Positions 38,398 through 51,225 of a DNA stretch of 64,000 bases are shown piece by piece (the stretch's first letter is position 1; every line of letters starts with the position of its first letter). This DNA is from Rhizophagus clarus (lineage: Eukaryota > Glomeromycota > Glomeromycetes > Glomerales > Glomeraceae): the NCBI GenBank assembly GCA_015698045.1, contig BLAL01000072.1:115055-179054 (forward strand), given 5' to 3'. Below the pieces are notes generated by a model. It searched no databases and had not been told where the DNA came from. It saw only the letters and a program-made list of their open reading frames with translations. Both the position numbers and the translations under genes were made by a program.

Positions 38398-40524
38398 ATG
38401 CCTAATAACGTTGCTAGACGAGGCCGCGGCTCCTTTAATCCTAATAGTAGGAAGGCCAGCCGCCAAGAACGAAGAAACAATAATAACAACTCTGATAACT
38501 CTGGTTCTGACGGTGAGAACACTGTCCAACAAAAACGCTCTAGAACTATCTCCGAACAAGCTATGGATGAAGATATCGTCGCCGACACAGCGGCTGACGC
38601 TGGTGTTGAAGTTCTTACTTCTTCCCCTCAAGAAAACAATACTGCTTCTACTTCTCTCTCCTCCCACCCGAATATGGCTGCGGCTCTTTCTGCGCCTAAC
38701 GATAACGCGTCTGATGGACTCAACGCGTCCATGCATGCTAGAACAACGACTCCTGCATCCTCCCTTAACGCGTCGCCTGATGAGGCTACTGAAATTGATC
38801 CTCCGGTTGATCAATTCCTTGTTCAATCTCCAACCTTCTCCATCGACAGAAATGATTTTCAAGCTGCGGCTGCCCCCAACTCAGCCCCTGAAACCTTAAA
38901 GAACTTCACCACCAATAAGGCATTGATTGATGCCGTCAACAATACCTTTTTAGAAATGTACGAATCGTACACTGGTAAAGCTAGAATGACTGGTTCTGGT
39001 GATGCCAAACGCCTCGTTATTCATTTCCAATCTAAGGAGGCCTGTGATGCCTGCGTTGGTGCTGCTCACCAACAGTTCCCGGATCTTGTATTCCATGCCC
39101 ACGATCCTAAGCAACTCCGGAGTGATGAGGACCTCCGAGCCATCCAAGTTACTGATATTCCTTTCTTCTTAACTAAAGACAATATCATGTCTTATTTCAA
39201 GAAATTCGGTAACATTCAATCCTGTCGAGTTTACTCCAGGAAAAATGCCAAAGTACAACAAGCCAGAATTGTCTATGATTCTGCCCTATCTATCACTCGC
39301 TTCGACACCCAATGGGCCGTTTACTGCTTCTCCACCTGCCTCCGGGTGACTCCGTGTCATTACACAGTCGATCAGAAATCCTCCCGCCGAGCATTTGTTG
39401 CTACGCTTACGCAATTACCTCCTAACACCAAGGATATCGACCTGGCTCCCCTCACAAGAGATCTTGGTGCTAAGGCTGTCAACGTTCCCCTTTCCCTGAA
39501 TTCCTATAAACCCAAACGTTGGGCTTATGTCACGTTCAATTCTCAAGAAACCATGGATGCCGCTATGGAACAAATCATTGGTTTCCGAGGCCACACACTA
39601 CAATGGAACCTCCCGGACAATACCAATAAACTTTGCCACAGATGTGGTAAATTAGGCTGTGCCCCCTCTCAGTGCCCAAGCCGCCAAGATCGAGGTCGTT
39701 CTAGGGGAAGGAACCCGGTGGCTGCACTTAAAGAACGCTTCAACATCAACCAACCTACCAGAGCTAAAGAGCGTTCACGCTCAGGTTCTCGTTCGCGCTC
39801 GCGATCAAAAGGTCCTGGTAACTCTCAATCCTCCCAACCACAAAAACCCTTGACTACCACCCGACTTAATAACAATCCTCGTTGGGATCGCTCTAAATCC
39901 AATGATAAACGTGACCGTTCAGTATCTTTCTCTACGGTCGTACGTTCTCCCCCTCCTCTCTCAACACCCAATCAAACTACTACTATGTCTCCCCACGAGG
40001 CTGCTAATATTTTATCCTTGCTGAAATCTCTCCAACAAGACATGGCTGACGTTCGGGATCGTATCACAGCCTTAGAACTCAACGATAGACGTATGAGTCG
40101 TATTGAGCAACACCTTGGTTTGCTACCCCCGCCTGACATCCCAACCGCTAATCTGACTTCTGAGATGCTCATAGACGCACCGGCTATACCTGCTCCTACT
40201 GTTAAGCAGGTCTCTCCTCGCCCCGCTGTTTCGCCTGTACAAAGGACCCTCAACCCCCTATCTCCTGGTTTCATTCCTTCGCGACCAGTTAGAGCTCCCA
40301 TCTCCGCTCCAGTTGATACCCCTGATATCTCCTCATTGTCTTCTACTTCTCATATGGCTCCCCCCTCCACCCAAACACACGACGAAATTCAAGCCATTAA
40401 TGAGAAGCATTCAGCTATCGAAAACAAATTGGATATGCTTGCCAACTCTATTAGCGGTTTTATTGGATCCATTGCTTCTTCTTCATCTTCCTCGGACTCA
40501 GCTAGTAAAGCTGGTTCTAATTAA
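38398..40524 (+). CDS. LINE ORF1 protein, RNA-binding
   Basis: Intact frame of 708 residues. The order is: basic RGRG-containing N-terminus; long Ser/Thr/Ala-rich region; two RRM-like segments (around 245-305, IQVTDIPFFLTKDNIMSYF, and around 330-410, with KRWAYVTF); a zinc knuckle around 412-430 (CHRCGKLGCAPSQC); an Arg/Ser-rich stretch (SRSGSRSRSRSKG); and a Ser/Pro-rich C-terminus with two possible coiled coils (AANILSLLKSLQQDMADVR, EIQAINEKHSAIENKLDML). LINE ORF1 proteins bind element RNA and assist reverse transcription. Oddity: the knuckle reads C-x2-C-x4-C-x4-C, with Cys where His is usual. ORF2 starts 49 bases downstream. Confidence 0.9.
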   Translation: MPNNVARRGRGSFNPNSRKASRQERRNNNNNSDNSGSDGENTVQQKRSRTISEQAMDEDIVADTAADAGVEVLTSSPQENNTASTSLSSHPNMAAALSAPNDNASDGLNASMHARTTTPASSLNASPDEATEIDPPVDQFLVQSPTFSIDRNDFQAAAAPNSAPETLKNFTTNKALIDAVNNTFLEMYESYTGKARMTGSGDAKRLVIHFQSKEACDACVGAAHQQFPDLVFHAHDPKQLRSDEDLRAIQVTDIPFFLTKDNIMSYFKKFGNIQSCRVYSRKNAKVQQARIVYDSALSITRFDTQWAVYCFSTCLRVTPCHYTVDQKSSRRAFVATLTQLPPNTKDIDLAPLTRDLGAKAVNVPLSLNSYKPKRWAYVTFNSQETMDAAMEQIIGFRGHTLQWNLPDNTNKLCHRCGKLGCAPSQCPSRQDRGRSRGRNPVAALKERFNINQPTRAKERSRSGSRSRSRSKGPGNSQSSQPQKPLTTTRLNNNPRWDRSKSNDKRDRSVSFSTVVRSPPPLSTPNQTTTMSPHEAANILSLLKSLQQDMADVRDRITALELNDRRMSRIEQHLGLLPPPDIPTANLTSEMLIDAPAIPAPTVKQVSPRPAVSPVQRTLNPLSPGFIPSRPVRAPISAPVDTPDISSLSSTSHMAPPSTQTHDEIQAINEKHSAIENKLDMLANSISGFIGSIASSSSSSDSASKAGSN

Positions 40525-40573
40525 TTGTTCTCCTTCTCATACCTTCCCCGTCTGATTTTATCATAGTGCTATA

Positions 40574-43500
40574 ATGACGGACAATAATTTTAATTACGAT
40601 TCATTTGTACGTAATCCCCCCAACCCCATAGACATTGATAACCTTACCTTACAAGATTCTTTATTTTCTTCTGTTTCTCCTTCACTCTCCCCTTGTAATT
40701 CCTTTAATATTTCTTCTCTCAACATTAACGGTCTTAAGATGTTTTCACAGAATAAGATCGAGTTATTAAATGATTTCTTTTCCCTTAAACACATCTCTTT
40801 TGGTGGTGTCGTCGACACTCACATACATCCTAAACAAATGCATTTTTTGTCTAAAAGACTCCCTAATTATACTGTTTTTTCCTCTGTTTTGGATACCTCC
40901 CAACATGTTCGTTCCTCTGGGGGTGTTTCCCTCTTTATTGAAAACTCTTTGGCTTCTCATGTTCACACTTATACCTCACTTTCCTCACGCTTGCTTTCTG
41001 TTGACCTATACTTTAAAGGAAACATCAAGCTTCGAATTTTTGTTGTTTATATCCCTCCTCCTTCTGATCAATCCTTGCGCGATGAAACTATCAACCTCCT
41101 TATTTCCGCCTTGTCGGATGCTAAACGATTAGGTTTTCACCACGCAGTTTGTGGCGATTTCAACATGCACTTTGACCATTTCTACCCTATATTTTTCAAT
41201 CAACCTCAAATCGCCTCCAAACGTATCCATCGTCTTTTTACTTTTCTTTTATCAAATGGATATGTTGACTTTACCCCTGTAAATTTTTCTTCTACATCTT
41301 TGGGCACCTTTCATCGTGCGGATATTATTTCCCGCATCGATTATGTCTGGTCTTGTCCCCTTCTTAAACGGTTTTTACTCACCTCTGTCATTTTTGACGT
41401 GCGTGATCTTAGCCTATCTGATCATAATCCTGTTATTGCTTATTACGATTCTTCCTTTTTATCTTCTTCTCTCAAACCTGCACGTGCTCGGCAGCTTCAA
41501 CGACGTTCTCGTCGTATATTTTCCTTTGACTCGGTTACCCCCTCACAATGGGAGGACTTTTCTGCTCATGTAGACAATCTGTGCACTATTTCTCCTGTTG
41601 TATTTGCTTCTTGGCACGTTAATCGTATGTGTGAATATTTACACACTAACATTATTGCTGGTGCCAATGCTATCCTACCCGCGCGAACTGTTGGTAATGA
41701 CCATACCCCAAAAATTCCTAAAGATTTAGAAACCCTAATACAGCATTATCGTTTCCTTAATCGCGTTCTTCACTCTATTAGATTATTACGTAAATACCCC
41801 CATACCTTTTCTTCTTCCTATGACCGTAAATGGTCTGGTTATTTGATTCGATTAAATAACATATTTAATTTGTATAAATCCACTTTTTCCTCCGTCCCTG
41901 TCTTACCTTCAACTTTACTTTCTTGTCGGACGGATAATTTTAATTCTTTATTCTGTACCCTTTCACATGCCTCTAAATTATTAAGAGGCTTACATCTTTT
42001 GAAAGAAAAAGAATTTCAGGACTCTTCTATTAAGGCTCACTTGGCGTCTCGCGACCAGAATTTTGATACTGACATTTCTTCATTTATAAGCTCAGCGCTT
42101 TCTCGCTCACGTCGTCGTATCGTTTTGGACCGTGTCTTTATTGATCATCCTACCACTCCTCAATTGTTGACGGATCCAAAGGACATTTCTGATGCTGTGG
42201 TCAACCATTTTCAAAATGCTGTTCCTATTAAATCCTCCCCACCTTCGCATATATCAGCTTTGCCTGATCGATGACGCTCTGCGTATTTACCCATGGACTC
42301 TGTTTCTCCTGATATTTATAGTTCTTTATTGTCTCCCCCTTCTTTAGAGGAATGGCTCTCTACGGTTTCTTCTATGCCCAATGGCAAAGCTCCCGGCCCT
42401 TCCATGATTACCTATGAAATGCTCAAACATTTGGGACCTACCGCCAACTCTTTTCTTTTGATACTGATCCGTAAATGTTTCGCTACTGCTGACATTCCTG
42501 ATCTCTGGCGGCAAGCTATGGTTTTTCCCATCCCCAAGCCGCACGAATGGCGATGCCAATTAAAAAATACCCGTCCCATTACACTTCTGGAAGTTATCCG
42601 AAAATCCTTTGTCAAGCTATTTTACAACCGATTGTCCGCCGTTCTAGCTGCTCATAATGTTCTTAAAGGTGGCAATTTTGCGGGGTTACCAGGAGGTACC
42701 TGCCGTGACCCCATCATCACCCTTGAGTCCATCATTCATGATGCCAATTACACCAATTCTCCTCTCTGGATTTTATCGCAAGACATTTCTAAAGCCTTTG
42801 ACTCTGTCAATTTGACTATGCTGAAATTTGCTCTGGAACGCATTCGTTTACCTGCGACCGCTATCACGCTTATTTTATCTCTTTTTATGAACTGTTCAAA
42901 TCGGGTGTTTACTGCCCACGGTGAGACTTCTTCCTACCGGGTTCGCATTGGTATAGACCAAGGCGAAGTGATTTCCCCGCTTTTATGGGTCATTTACATC
43001 GATCCTCTTTTGACCGTTTTGAATTCTGAGAAGTTGGATCCTTATGTTTTACGATCCCCTTCATTGTCTTCCGCTGATACGGTCTCTATTCCTGATATTT
43101 CTATCAACAATCTGGTTTTTATGGATGATTCCACCCTTATTTCCTCGTCGAAGGCTGGACTGGAACATATGTTATCAATTACTGAAGAATTCTATTCGTT
43201 GAACAATACTTCTGCCAACCATCAGAAATACGTCTTGATATCAAATTCATTGCCTTTAACCACTACAACCACTATTCTCCCTGTGGACTTTCACTTATCC
43301 CTATCGTCTTTGAACGATATTTCTTCCATCTCCGTTACCCCTCTTTCTATTACTTCTTCTTTTCGCTTTTTAGGGGTATGGTTTAATATTAAAGGCTCTC
43401 GTGATTTTGTCAGGAAACAAATCGCCAGTGAATGTAATTCGTTCGCCGCCACTCTTCGCCCGGCCAGGCTCTCTGCTAAACAAGTGGTTTACCTTTATAA

Positions 43501-46210
43501 CTCGGTGCTCATTCCTAAACTCGAGTACCGTATGCAAGTTACCCACCTCTCCGCCTCGGATTGTTATGCTGCTACACGATCCGTACGCTCTCTCGTCAAG
43601 CATAAAGCTAACTTCTCCCGTTCTCTTCCCAACCCTATACTTTATCTTTCCCAGGCTTTGGGACTGATTAATTTATCTTCTCATTTGATACTATGTCATG
43701 TTAATAATTTATTTTTGATGGCTAATTCTTCTACACCTTTTATTCGGCGTTTATTTATTTATAGATTAATGTTGATACAATTTAGGTTTTTAATCCCTAT
43801 TTCTCCTTTGATGGTGGATGATTGGTCCTTATGGTCCAACATGAGTATCTTTAAGTGTGATTATATCGCGTGCACTATTGCTTCCATGGTTTCTACCCCC
43901 TTCCGCTTGCAACATGCTCAATTTTCTTCTACATTTCCGGACCTCACTCTTCCTGGTCATACCCCTTTATACTCGTGTATGAGCCCGTACGTTTTTAAAG
44001 CTTGCCTCAAGGTCCTTCGGAAACGTCATCTCTACTACTTGTCACAATTAATTGCGCCTTCTGGCTCTCATCTTGTTTCCTGGACTGCTTATCGGACTGC
44101 TTATATTGCCCAGCTTGAAGATAAGCGTGGCCGCTCTCTCCCTCACAAATGGTATTTGGACATTAAGGCCAAAACAACCATCCCTGGCTCTCATGATCAG
44201 TTGTCTGATCAGTATGTACGCCCTCCTTCTGTTACTTCTTCTATTGTTTTACTTCCTGGTGCCACTACAACGCAAAAGAATCGGCATTGGCTCGTTACGC
44301 TTGATGGCAATGGTGCTCCTCTCTTTGGCAAACAGCTTAGCGTTCAACCCAAGAAAGATACCTGTGTGATTGTCCATTGGATATCTGATTGTCTCTCTTC
44401 TCCGGGTGATGTTGTCCGCCTTCGTCCCTGTCCTGGCTGTGACGCACATGTTCCGTTTCCTTCGGCTAATAAATATTCTGCCGTTCCGCCTCGCTGCACC
44501 TTCAAGATTTCTTTGTTGCGATCCATGATTTTGCCTACAAATTGTGAACGCATTCGTCAATCTACTTTGGAAGTCATTTCTCCTCATACTTGGGCTGATC
44601 TTCGTATCACAGTTCTTCCTTATTATCGGCGTCTTGATCTTTTGCCAGATTTTTCTCTTTCTTCCTCTATTATCGTGGATGATCATATCGTGTCTCCTTA
44701 TACAGATAATCAATTTTCGTTTTCTTCATCAGTTCTCCTCCCGTCAGGCTCTCACTATCGCTATTATACCGATGGTTCTTTGATTAACCTTGGAACACCT
44801 GAAGTCTCGATGGGTTGGTCTTGGGTCCAACTAATTCCCGATGCTGGATATCTCAACTCTGTTGCTACATATGCACACGGTACTATACGGAACTGGCCTT
44901 CCTCTACCAGAGCTGAAGCTGCTGCTATTTACGCTGCTTTAAGTGTCACTCCGGCTGATTCTTCCGTTACTATTTACACGGACTCCCAAGCTGCCGTTGA
45001 TGGATTGCGACTATGTGCATCTTCCTCCTACTCTAATAGCCGTCTGTATTACAAGACAACTAACTTTGAGCTGTGGGCTTCTATTGAGCGCCTTGTTCAT
45101 TCCAAATGTCTCGCGGTCTTTCCCGTCAAAGTCAAAGGTCATGATGGCAACTATTGGAACGAATTTGCTGATTCTCTTGCGAATTCTGCTCATCACTCTG
45201 ATATGGCTCCTCTTTTGCCCGTGGACGCTTACACTTCTTCGCATCCTGTCCGTCTGGTGTATGACAATGTGGTTTGTGAATCTAATCCCAGGCGGCTCCT
45301 CAAGCTCCATTTTCAGGCCACCTTTTTGAAGGACCTTCTATCTCTCAAACGCTTTCAATTTATATATTGCCTGTTTGACCGCGACGACTATGTAGTGGAC
45401 TGGGAACTTACCTGGTTTACTCTCAATTTTTCCCCGGCTCATGATGCTTCCTTCCAGGCTTCTCACTCCGCACGACATTACACCTTCAAGTTTAAACTTT
45501 TCCTCGATGACTTGCCTCTCCTGGAAAAGCTAAAAGTCACCCGCTCTGATCTGTATATCGATCTTCTTACGTGCCGTTCATGTCGTGACCGTATGGAGGA
45601 CTTGATGCACTTGATCCTCTGCTCTAAACGCCGATCTGTCATGCATCAGATATTGCAATCTTATCAAAATCACTTATTCTCTAAGCTTCGTGAAGCTGGT
45701 GAATTGGCTGATCAGGATCCTACACCCTTGCTCAGGAAACTCTCTTCTCTTTCTTGTTGGACCATTTCTTCTTCTAACTGGTCCTCTTATGCACTCATCC
45801 GGGGCTGTTTACCTGCCATGTTTGTTGACTTATTTGTAGAACTATCTATCCCCAGGCCGTCTGCTATGAAGGTCGTAGCTGCGTTACATAATAATTTCAT
45901 CCAGAAACTTAGGACACGCATCTGGAATCCGCGTACTTATGACAAGAGTAAATGGGAAGACGTGATGAACATTACCCTCAAATTGAAGACTACTCCTCGG
46001 CCATCTAACTTGCCTGCCACTTCGTATGTGCCTTTCTCTTCTTTACCTCCTCCGACCCATCTCGTGACTCCACGTGACTCTGAAGTTGATTGGATCAAGA
46101 ACTCGATGACTCAAGGTTTACCCTGGTTTAAACATATGTCGGGTTTTATGGGTCGTCTAACGGTGCTACTTAATAACAGCTTTTGCAGGATGGGATGTCG
46201 ATTTTTATAG
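40574..46210 (+). pseudogene. LINE ORF2: AP-like endonuclease, reverse transcriptase, RNase H; one in-frame TGA
   Basis: A frame of about 1,878 codons, interrupted only by TGA at 42272-42274 (PDR-stop-RSAYL). The N-terminal segment is an exonuclease-endonuclease-phosphatase domain (SLNINGL, VCGDFNMH, SDHNPV). After the stop comes the reverse transcriptase: NGKAPGPSMITYEML, motif A SQDISKAFDSVN, motif B GIDQGEVISPLLW, motif C VFMDDSTLIS. An RNase H domain follows (YTDGS, TRAEAAAIYAAL, IYTDSQAAVDG, KGHDGNYWNEFADSLAN). A C-terminal Cys/His segment, CRSCRDRMEDLMHLILC, is near codon 1670. Target-primed retrotransposition is the expected mechanism; the RNase H places it with I/Tad1-like clades. The next Met after the stop is at 42293. 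The single stop suggests a young copy; sequencing error or readthrough are alternatives. Confidence 0.9.
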
Positions 46211-46481
46211 TGGGCGTGTTATCCGTTATTTTGTTAGCATAGTTGCTTCTACTTTGGTTGGAATATATCAAGGGGGAAGATCTAGGGAAATTTAGTGTAA
46301 TGCGATTATTCTTTTTAGTTTAATTTTATTACTTTATTTTTACTTAGGAGACTATATAGTTTTGTTTTTAGTTAGTTTTATTTTCTTTTGTTTCTTTTTA
46401 TTTTATGTAAATTGTATCAAGTTAATAATGATTAATAAAGATAAGGGCTACTATGCCGCGTTTGCCTTAAATTTAAATTCT

Positions 46482-47490
46482 TTTTTAAAGAAATTATAGA
46501 TATTAGTCATATGAACCTATTGGCAACAGAGTCCCAAAAATCATGGCGGCTTCTACCATTAATATTGTGGTAGGCGCAGTTTCTGTCTCGATGTATATCA
46601 ACCAGCTCGTCCATTATAGTCCAATTCCAATAGACGTTATAGTGGGAATAACGTGAATGTATGTGGCAAGGCATTATTAGATTAGATTTGATTTTTATAA
46701 TTTGATTTTGGGATGAGTAAAAATTTGGGTAGAAAGAAAGTCGTAAAATGTCACTTTAAATAAAATTTGAACAATACCTCTTTGGTTTGATTTTATTTCT
46801 CGTTTCAATTAAAATTTAATTTATTACACTCTCATCATTAAACATATTAATTAAATCTCGTGCGGATATGGATTATCTAAATATAAATATCATGATTAAT
46901 AAAAAAAAATCTTAGTTTGATTTCATATCAATATATCATATTTAAAAATAAAAACAATTATATTCTGATTAAATATTTTGCATACATTTCTTAAAAAAAT
47001 CATAAAAAAAATCTTATACATCATACATACATGCAATTACTAAATATCATTCCCTTGTGATAAATAAAAAATTACGCAATACAAATTCAACACAAATTCA
47101 ACACAAATTTAACAAATTTAACGAAATTTGGCCAAAATTAATAATTTTTTACCAGAATTATCAATACAAATTGAACACAAATTGAACACAAGTTTCAGTC
47201 ATGATTTATTTATGTCACGCTCACGTTGTTGATAATTAAATAAATAAATCTGTATGATATAATTGTGCATAATTGCATATACAGTATTGTATTTTCTGGC
47301 CAATCAAAATTAAGCTGATCCTTGCATGTGATTTAATCTGCACGCGTTTTTTGTCCTATTTATTTTTTGTCTTTTTATTTCTTTATTTTTTTGTTTAATA
47401 TTTTTCTCTTCTTTTTATTATTTCTTTGTCCTTTTGTTCAATATTTTTTAATTATATACAGAATATTTACATATATTTTATAATTTATTG
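46482..47490. other. Spacer with a possible tiny frame
   Basis: A frame at 46543-46656 (plus; 37 residues, MAASTINIVVGAVSVSM...) sits in a locally GC-richer patch and has balanced codon use, but no family is recognised. The remainder is AT-rich, with CACAAATT(C/T)AACA repeats at 47085-47190. Confidence 0.4.
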
Positions 47491-47990
47491 CTTTGCAGGT
47501 ATAGAAATATTTGTTTATTAATACATTATTTTTTACTTCTTTTTTACTTTGTATTGTAATACTGACAATAATATACATGTTTCCTTTATTTTTTTTTACT
47601 TGTACTTTAATACTAATGATCGATACTAACAATACTAATTATGTTTTTTTTACTCCTTTTACTTAATACTAACAACATGTTTCTTTTTTATTTTGTCTTC
47701 TCTTTCTTTTATTTTTAGTTTATTCTTTGCAAGTATAGAAATATTTGTTTATTAATACTAATTATTTTCGTTTTTTTTTACCTCTGTTACTTTGTGTCGT
47801 AATACTAACAATAATATCCATATTTCCTTTATTCCATTTTACTTTTACTTCAATACTAACGATACTAACAATACTAATTATGTTTTTTTTACTCCTTTTA
47901 CTTAATACCAACAACATGTTTATTTTTCCTCTTTCTTTTATTTTTAGTTTATTCTTTGCAGGTATAGAAATATTTGTTTATTAATACTAC
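47491..47990. repeat. 229-234-bp tandem duplication
   Basis: Anchor TTTGCA(G/A)GTATAGAAATATT at about 47493, 47727 and 47956, with the intervening TTTACTTAATAC(T/C)AACAACATG also repeated. Two full copies and the beginning of a third. No coding content. Confidence 0.8.
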
Positions 47991-48224
47991 TTTACAGAAC
48001 CTTGGGGTTCTAAGGCGACTTCAATTTGATATCGATTTGAAATATTTACGATATCGTAATTGAAATCGAATCAACATAGTTAAGTTTGAACTTAAATATG
48101 CTGATTTGATGTTGATTCGATATTGATTTGTGATGGCATCAAATCAACATCAAATTGACACACGATTCAATATATTAATGGTATCATAGTGATATCATTA
48201 AAAGTTTAAAAAATATTAGTTTGA

Positions 48225-49075
48225 TCTCAAAACTATATTGTACTAACATCAAATCAACATCTCAAAACTATTGTTTCAAATTTTAAATACCTACCCAATG
48301 TTAAATCTACATCATATCGACATCAAATTAACACCTTAAGAATAGTGTTCAAATATTAAAGCATTTGCTCGACATCAAAACTATATTGTTCAAACGTTAC
48401 GATAACATCGCAGAAATTTTATTTAAATTTTAAAATATCTGCCCAACATCGTAATGACATCATACCGACATCAAATTAACATCTCAAAAATATTGTTCAA
48501 ATATTAAAACATTTGCTCGACATCAAAACTATATTGTTCAAACATTGAGACAACATCACAGAAATATTATTTAAATTTTAAAATAGATACCCAATGTCGT
48601 AACTACATCATACCAACATCAAATCAACACCTCAAGATATCTGCTCAACATCAAAACTATATTGTGCAAACATTAAAATGACATCGCAGAAATGTTATTT
48701 AATTTTTAAAATATCCACTCAACGTCGTAACTACATCATACCAACATCAAATCAACACTTCAGGAATATTGTTTCAAATATTAAAATATCTGCTCGACAT
48801 CAAATCTATATTGTGTGAACATTAAGATAACATCGCAGAAACATTATTTCAAATTTAATATATCTACCCAATGTTGAAACTACATTATACTAATATCGAA
48901 TTAATATCTCAAGAATATAGTTTTTAAGTATTAAACGTCTGCTCAATATCAAAATTATATTGTGCAAACACTGAGACAACATTGTAAGGATATTATTTTC
49001 AAATTAAAATATCTATCAAATATCAAAACTATATTGTACCAATATCTTGTTTTTAATATAAAAATTGTATTGTGT
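48225..49075. repeat. 148-149-bp tandem repeat, about five copies
   Basis: Anchor CTCGACATCAAAACTATATTGT at 48371, 48519, 48647, 48796 and 48945 (one copy shortened by about 20 bp), alternating with CATCATACC(A/G)ACATCAAAT. The preceding 48000-48220 is built from ATCAA/TTGAT words as well. Copies are moderately diverged. Confidence 0.85.
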
Positions 49076-49079
49076 TGAC

Positions 49080-51225
49080 AAATCAATAGTAATACGGTTT
49101 AATTAATACATTTTGCTATAGAATAAATGTTATTATGAAGAATAAATATTATAAAGAATAAAATATTATGAAAAATAAAATATTAAGAAGTACAAAGTAT
49201 TATAAAGAATAAAATATATGGTAGATGTTAATAAATCGAAAGGATAACTTTAGGAACCATCGATAGTAAACTTCTATAATGTATCTGATATTGCAGTAGT
49301 ATACTGCAAAGAAATCAAGAAAGCCCTACCAAACAGAATATTTGGAAAATGATGTTAATTATCATCTCAATGTTTTAGCTTGCTAATTAATGATCCTGGA
49401 ATTTTACCTATCACATCGGCTATATCACATCGGCATTAGAAACAATCATTCATCATCTTTTAATGACGTACTGTACTCACATTTTTGACTCTAATGACCA
49501 TTTCTCGTCTAATCAACTTCTTACTCACGTGGAACTAAACATAGTATTATTTTTGCTATTGACATCATAGAAATACTATATACAAAGCAATGTAACAATT
49601 AATCATAATACATTAGCGTTTGACATACCTTATTGCCTATCTGGACCAAATATTTTTCTTATTTTACGTGGCGTTATCACAATTTCTTTTTCGCCTTTTT
49701 CACAAAGAATTGGTCAAAAATTACGTACTAATCACATGTTTTAAAACACTCATCAATGACCATATGCACAAACTTGATTTGACCGTTGAGACCTTGCCAT
49801 GACTGATAATCATATTATATAAAGATCCTTGGTCACTTTAATCTATACTTTCGTGTAGAAGGATTTTAGTCAGGCTAGGGTCTGTGCGGTATCCAAGTTT
49901 TCACTGTAGTTATATTTTTTTCAACATTTCTTTGTGTAATAGATAAAGAATTGTTTAATAAAATCAAGTTATGCTTCAAGTCTAGTCAGTGCCTTGGTAT
50001 AACAAAGTCATGATTAATAATGACAACAGAAAACCTAATTTAATTCACAATAAATATCAGAAGTTACACCCTGTAACAATCTCTGACAAGTTTGCAAAAA
50101 CAAAACGCAAAAAATATAATTACTGTGACCTGAATAAATTAAGACTTATTTGAATATAACAAACCTTTAGTTGTGTTATTGCCGAAATTCGTAATAAGCA
50201 AAATATATAAAAAAAAATTCAAATCTAACATAAACAATCACTTACGTTCTTCATTAATGAAATGGAGATAGTTTTCTTTTTTGGTTGTAGCTATGCATTT
50301 CTAAATAACCTAGAAACAAAGTTCTTTTGGGTTCTTTTTACACATACTACTTGACGTGTCTTAAGACGTGTCAGAGCTTATGTAATTTATTTCTTAATTG
50401 AATTGCTTCGAGATGGGTAATAAATTCAGACAGAAATGTAAAGACTAGAGAGAATAATGTAAAAACTATACAAATATGAAACAAGTTTCCTGAAGACAAA
50501 AAAAAAATAGTAAATCAAAGAAAACGCGTCTTTATGATTGTAAACCACGGAAGAGAAATTTTTATTTTTTGCGGAACTTGTTTATCTATTATATGCTACA
50601 ATAACAGTCTTGATTAGACAATCAGGATGGTGACACATAATGGTTTAATTTCTTCATCACAGATTTGTGGTCATTTTGACAGATATTTAGATAAGCAGGT
50701 CTCATTTTCTTATTCTCCCAAATGTGGCAAATGTGAAAAGAGATGGGTTTTATTTTACTTTAAGATTAGAAAGTTCAAATCATACGTTTTTATTAAAAAA
50801 AACTAATTGTAATTAAGTATCGTCTCAAATATCATTAAAACATTGCTTTGATATCATCACAATATCGATCAACCATATTTTTCTTTTTGTACTGCGAATA
50901 TTGCAAAAATGAAAAAAAAATTATAATTGTTATTTATACTAACTGAATCGTTAGCAATAATTATATTGATACTATCAGTAGATAAAAAAAATAATGTTTT
51001 GTTTAAAAATATAAAACACATAGTAACTATGATATTGAATAAATACTACCACAAATGAAATTGTACAAAATAAACAAAAATTAATTATATTGCTTTAAAA
51101 TAATAATTATTTTTGATCCAACTCTTATTTGTACTATGGTAATGATCTTGACATTCTGGATTGCAATGATGAATAAAATGTACTTTATTTATACTATCAA
51201 TTATACTGATCGGAAAAATGCTCCT
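49080..51225. other. Intergenic region, possible solo LTR
   Basis: No gene. TATATAAAG at about 49815 and AATAAA at 49957-49962 lie within about 145 bp of each other, and TTGGTATAACAAAG follows at about 49993. This compact promoter/poly(A) layout is typical of an LTR, but I cannot fix ends or a target duplication. Confidence 0.3.

Larger units (their letters stand above)
38321..46466 (+). mobile_element. Near-full-length LINE retrotransposon (Tad1/I-like), candidate 15-bp TSD
   Basis: The block carries two long plus-strand frames in the LINE order. The 15-mer TTAAATTTAAATTCT occurs immediately outside at 38306-38320 and 46467-46481. This gives an 8,146-bp element with a 77-bp 5' leader and a 256-bp 3' tail that lacks a long poly(A). 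Its base composition is visibly richer in G+C than all surrounding DNA. Because the 15-mer is AT-rich, the boundary call is provisional. Confidence 0.75.

Noticed and set aside
38344..46210. Minus-strand frames opposite the LINE (for example 38344-38862, 44249-44713)
   Set aside because: They mirror the long plus-strand ORFs that carry clear LINE domains.
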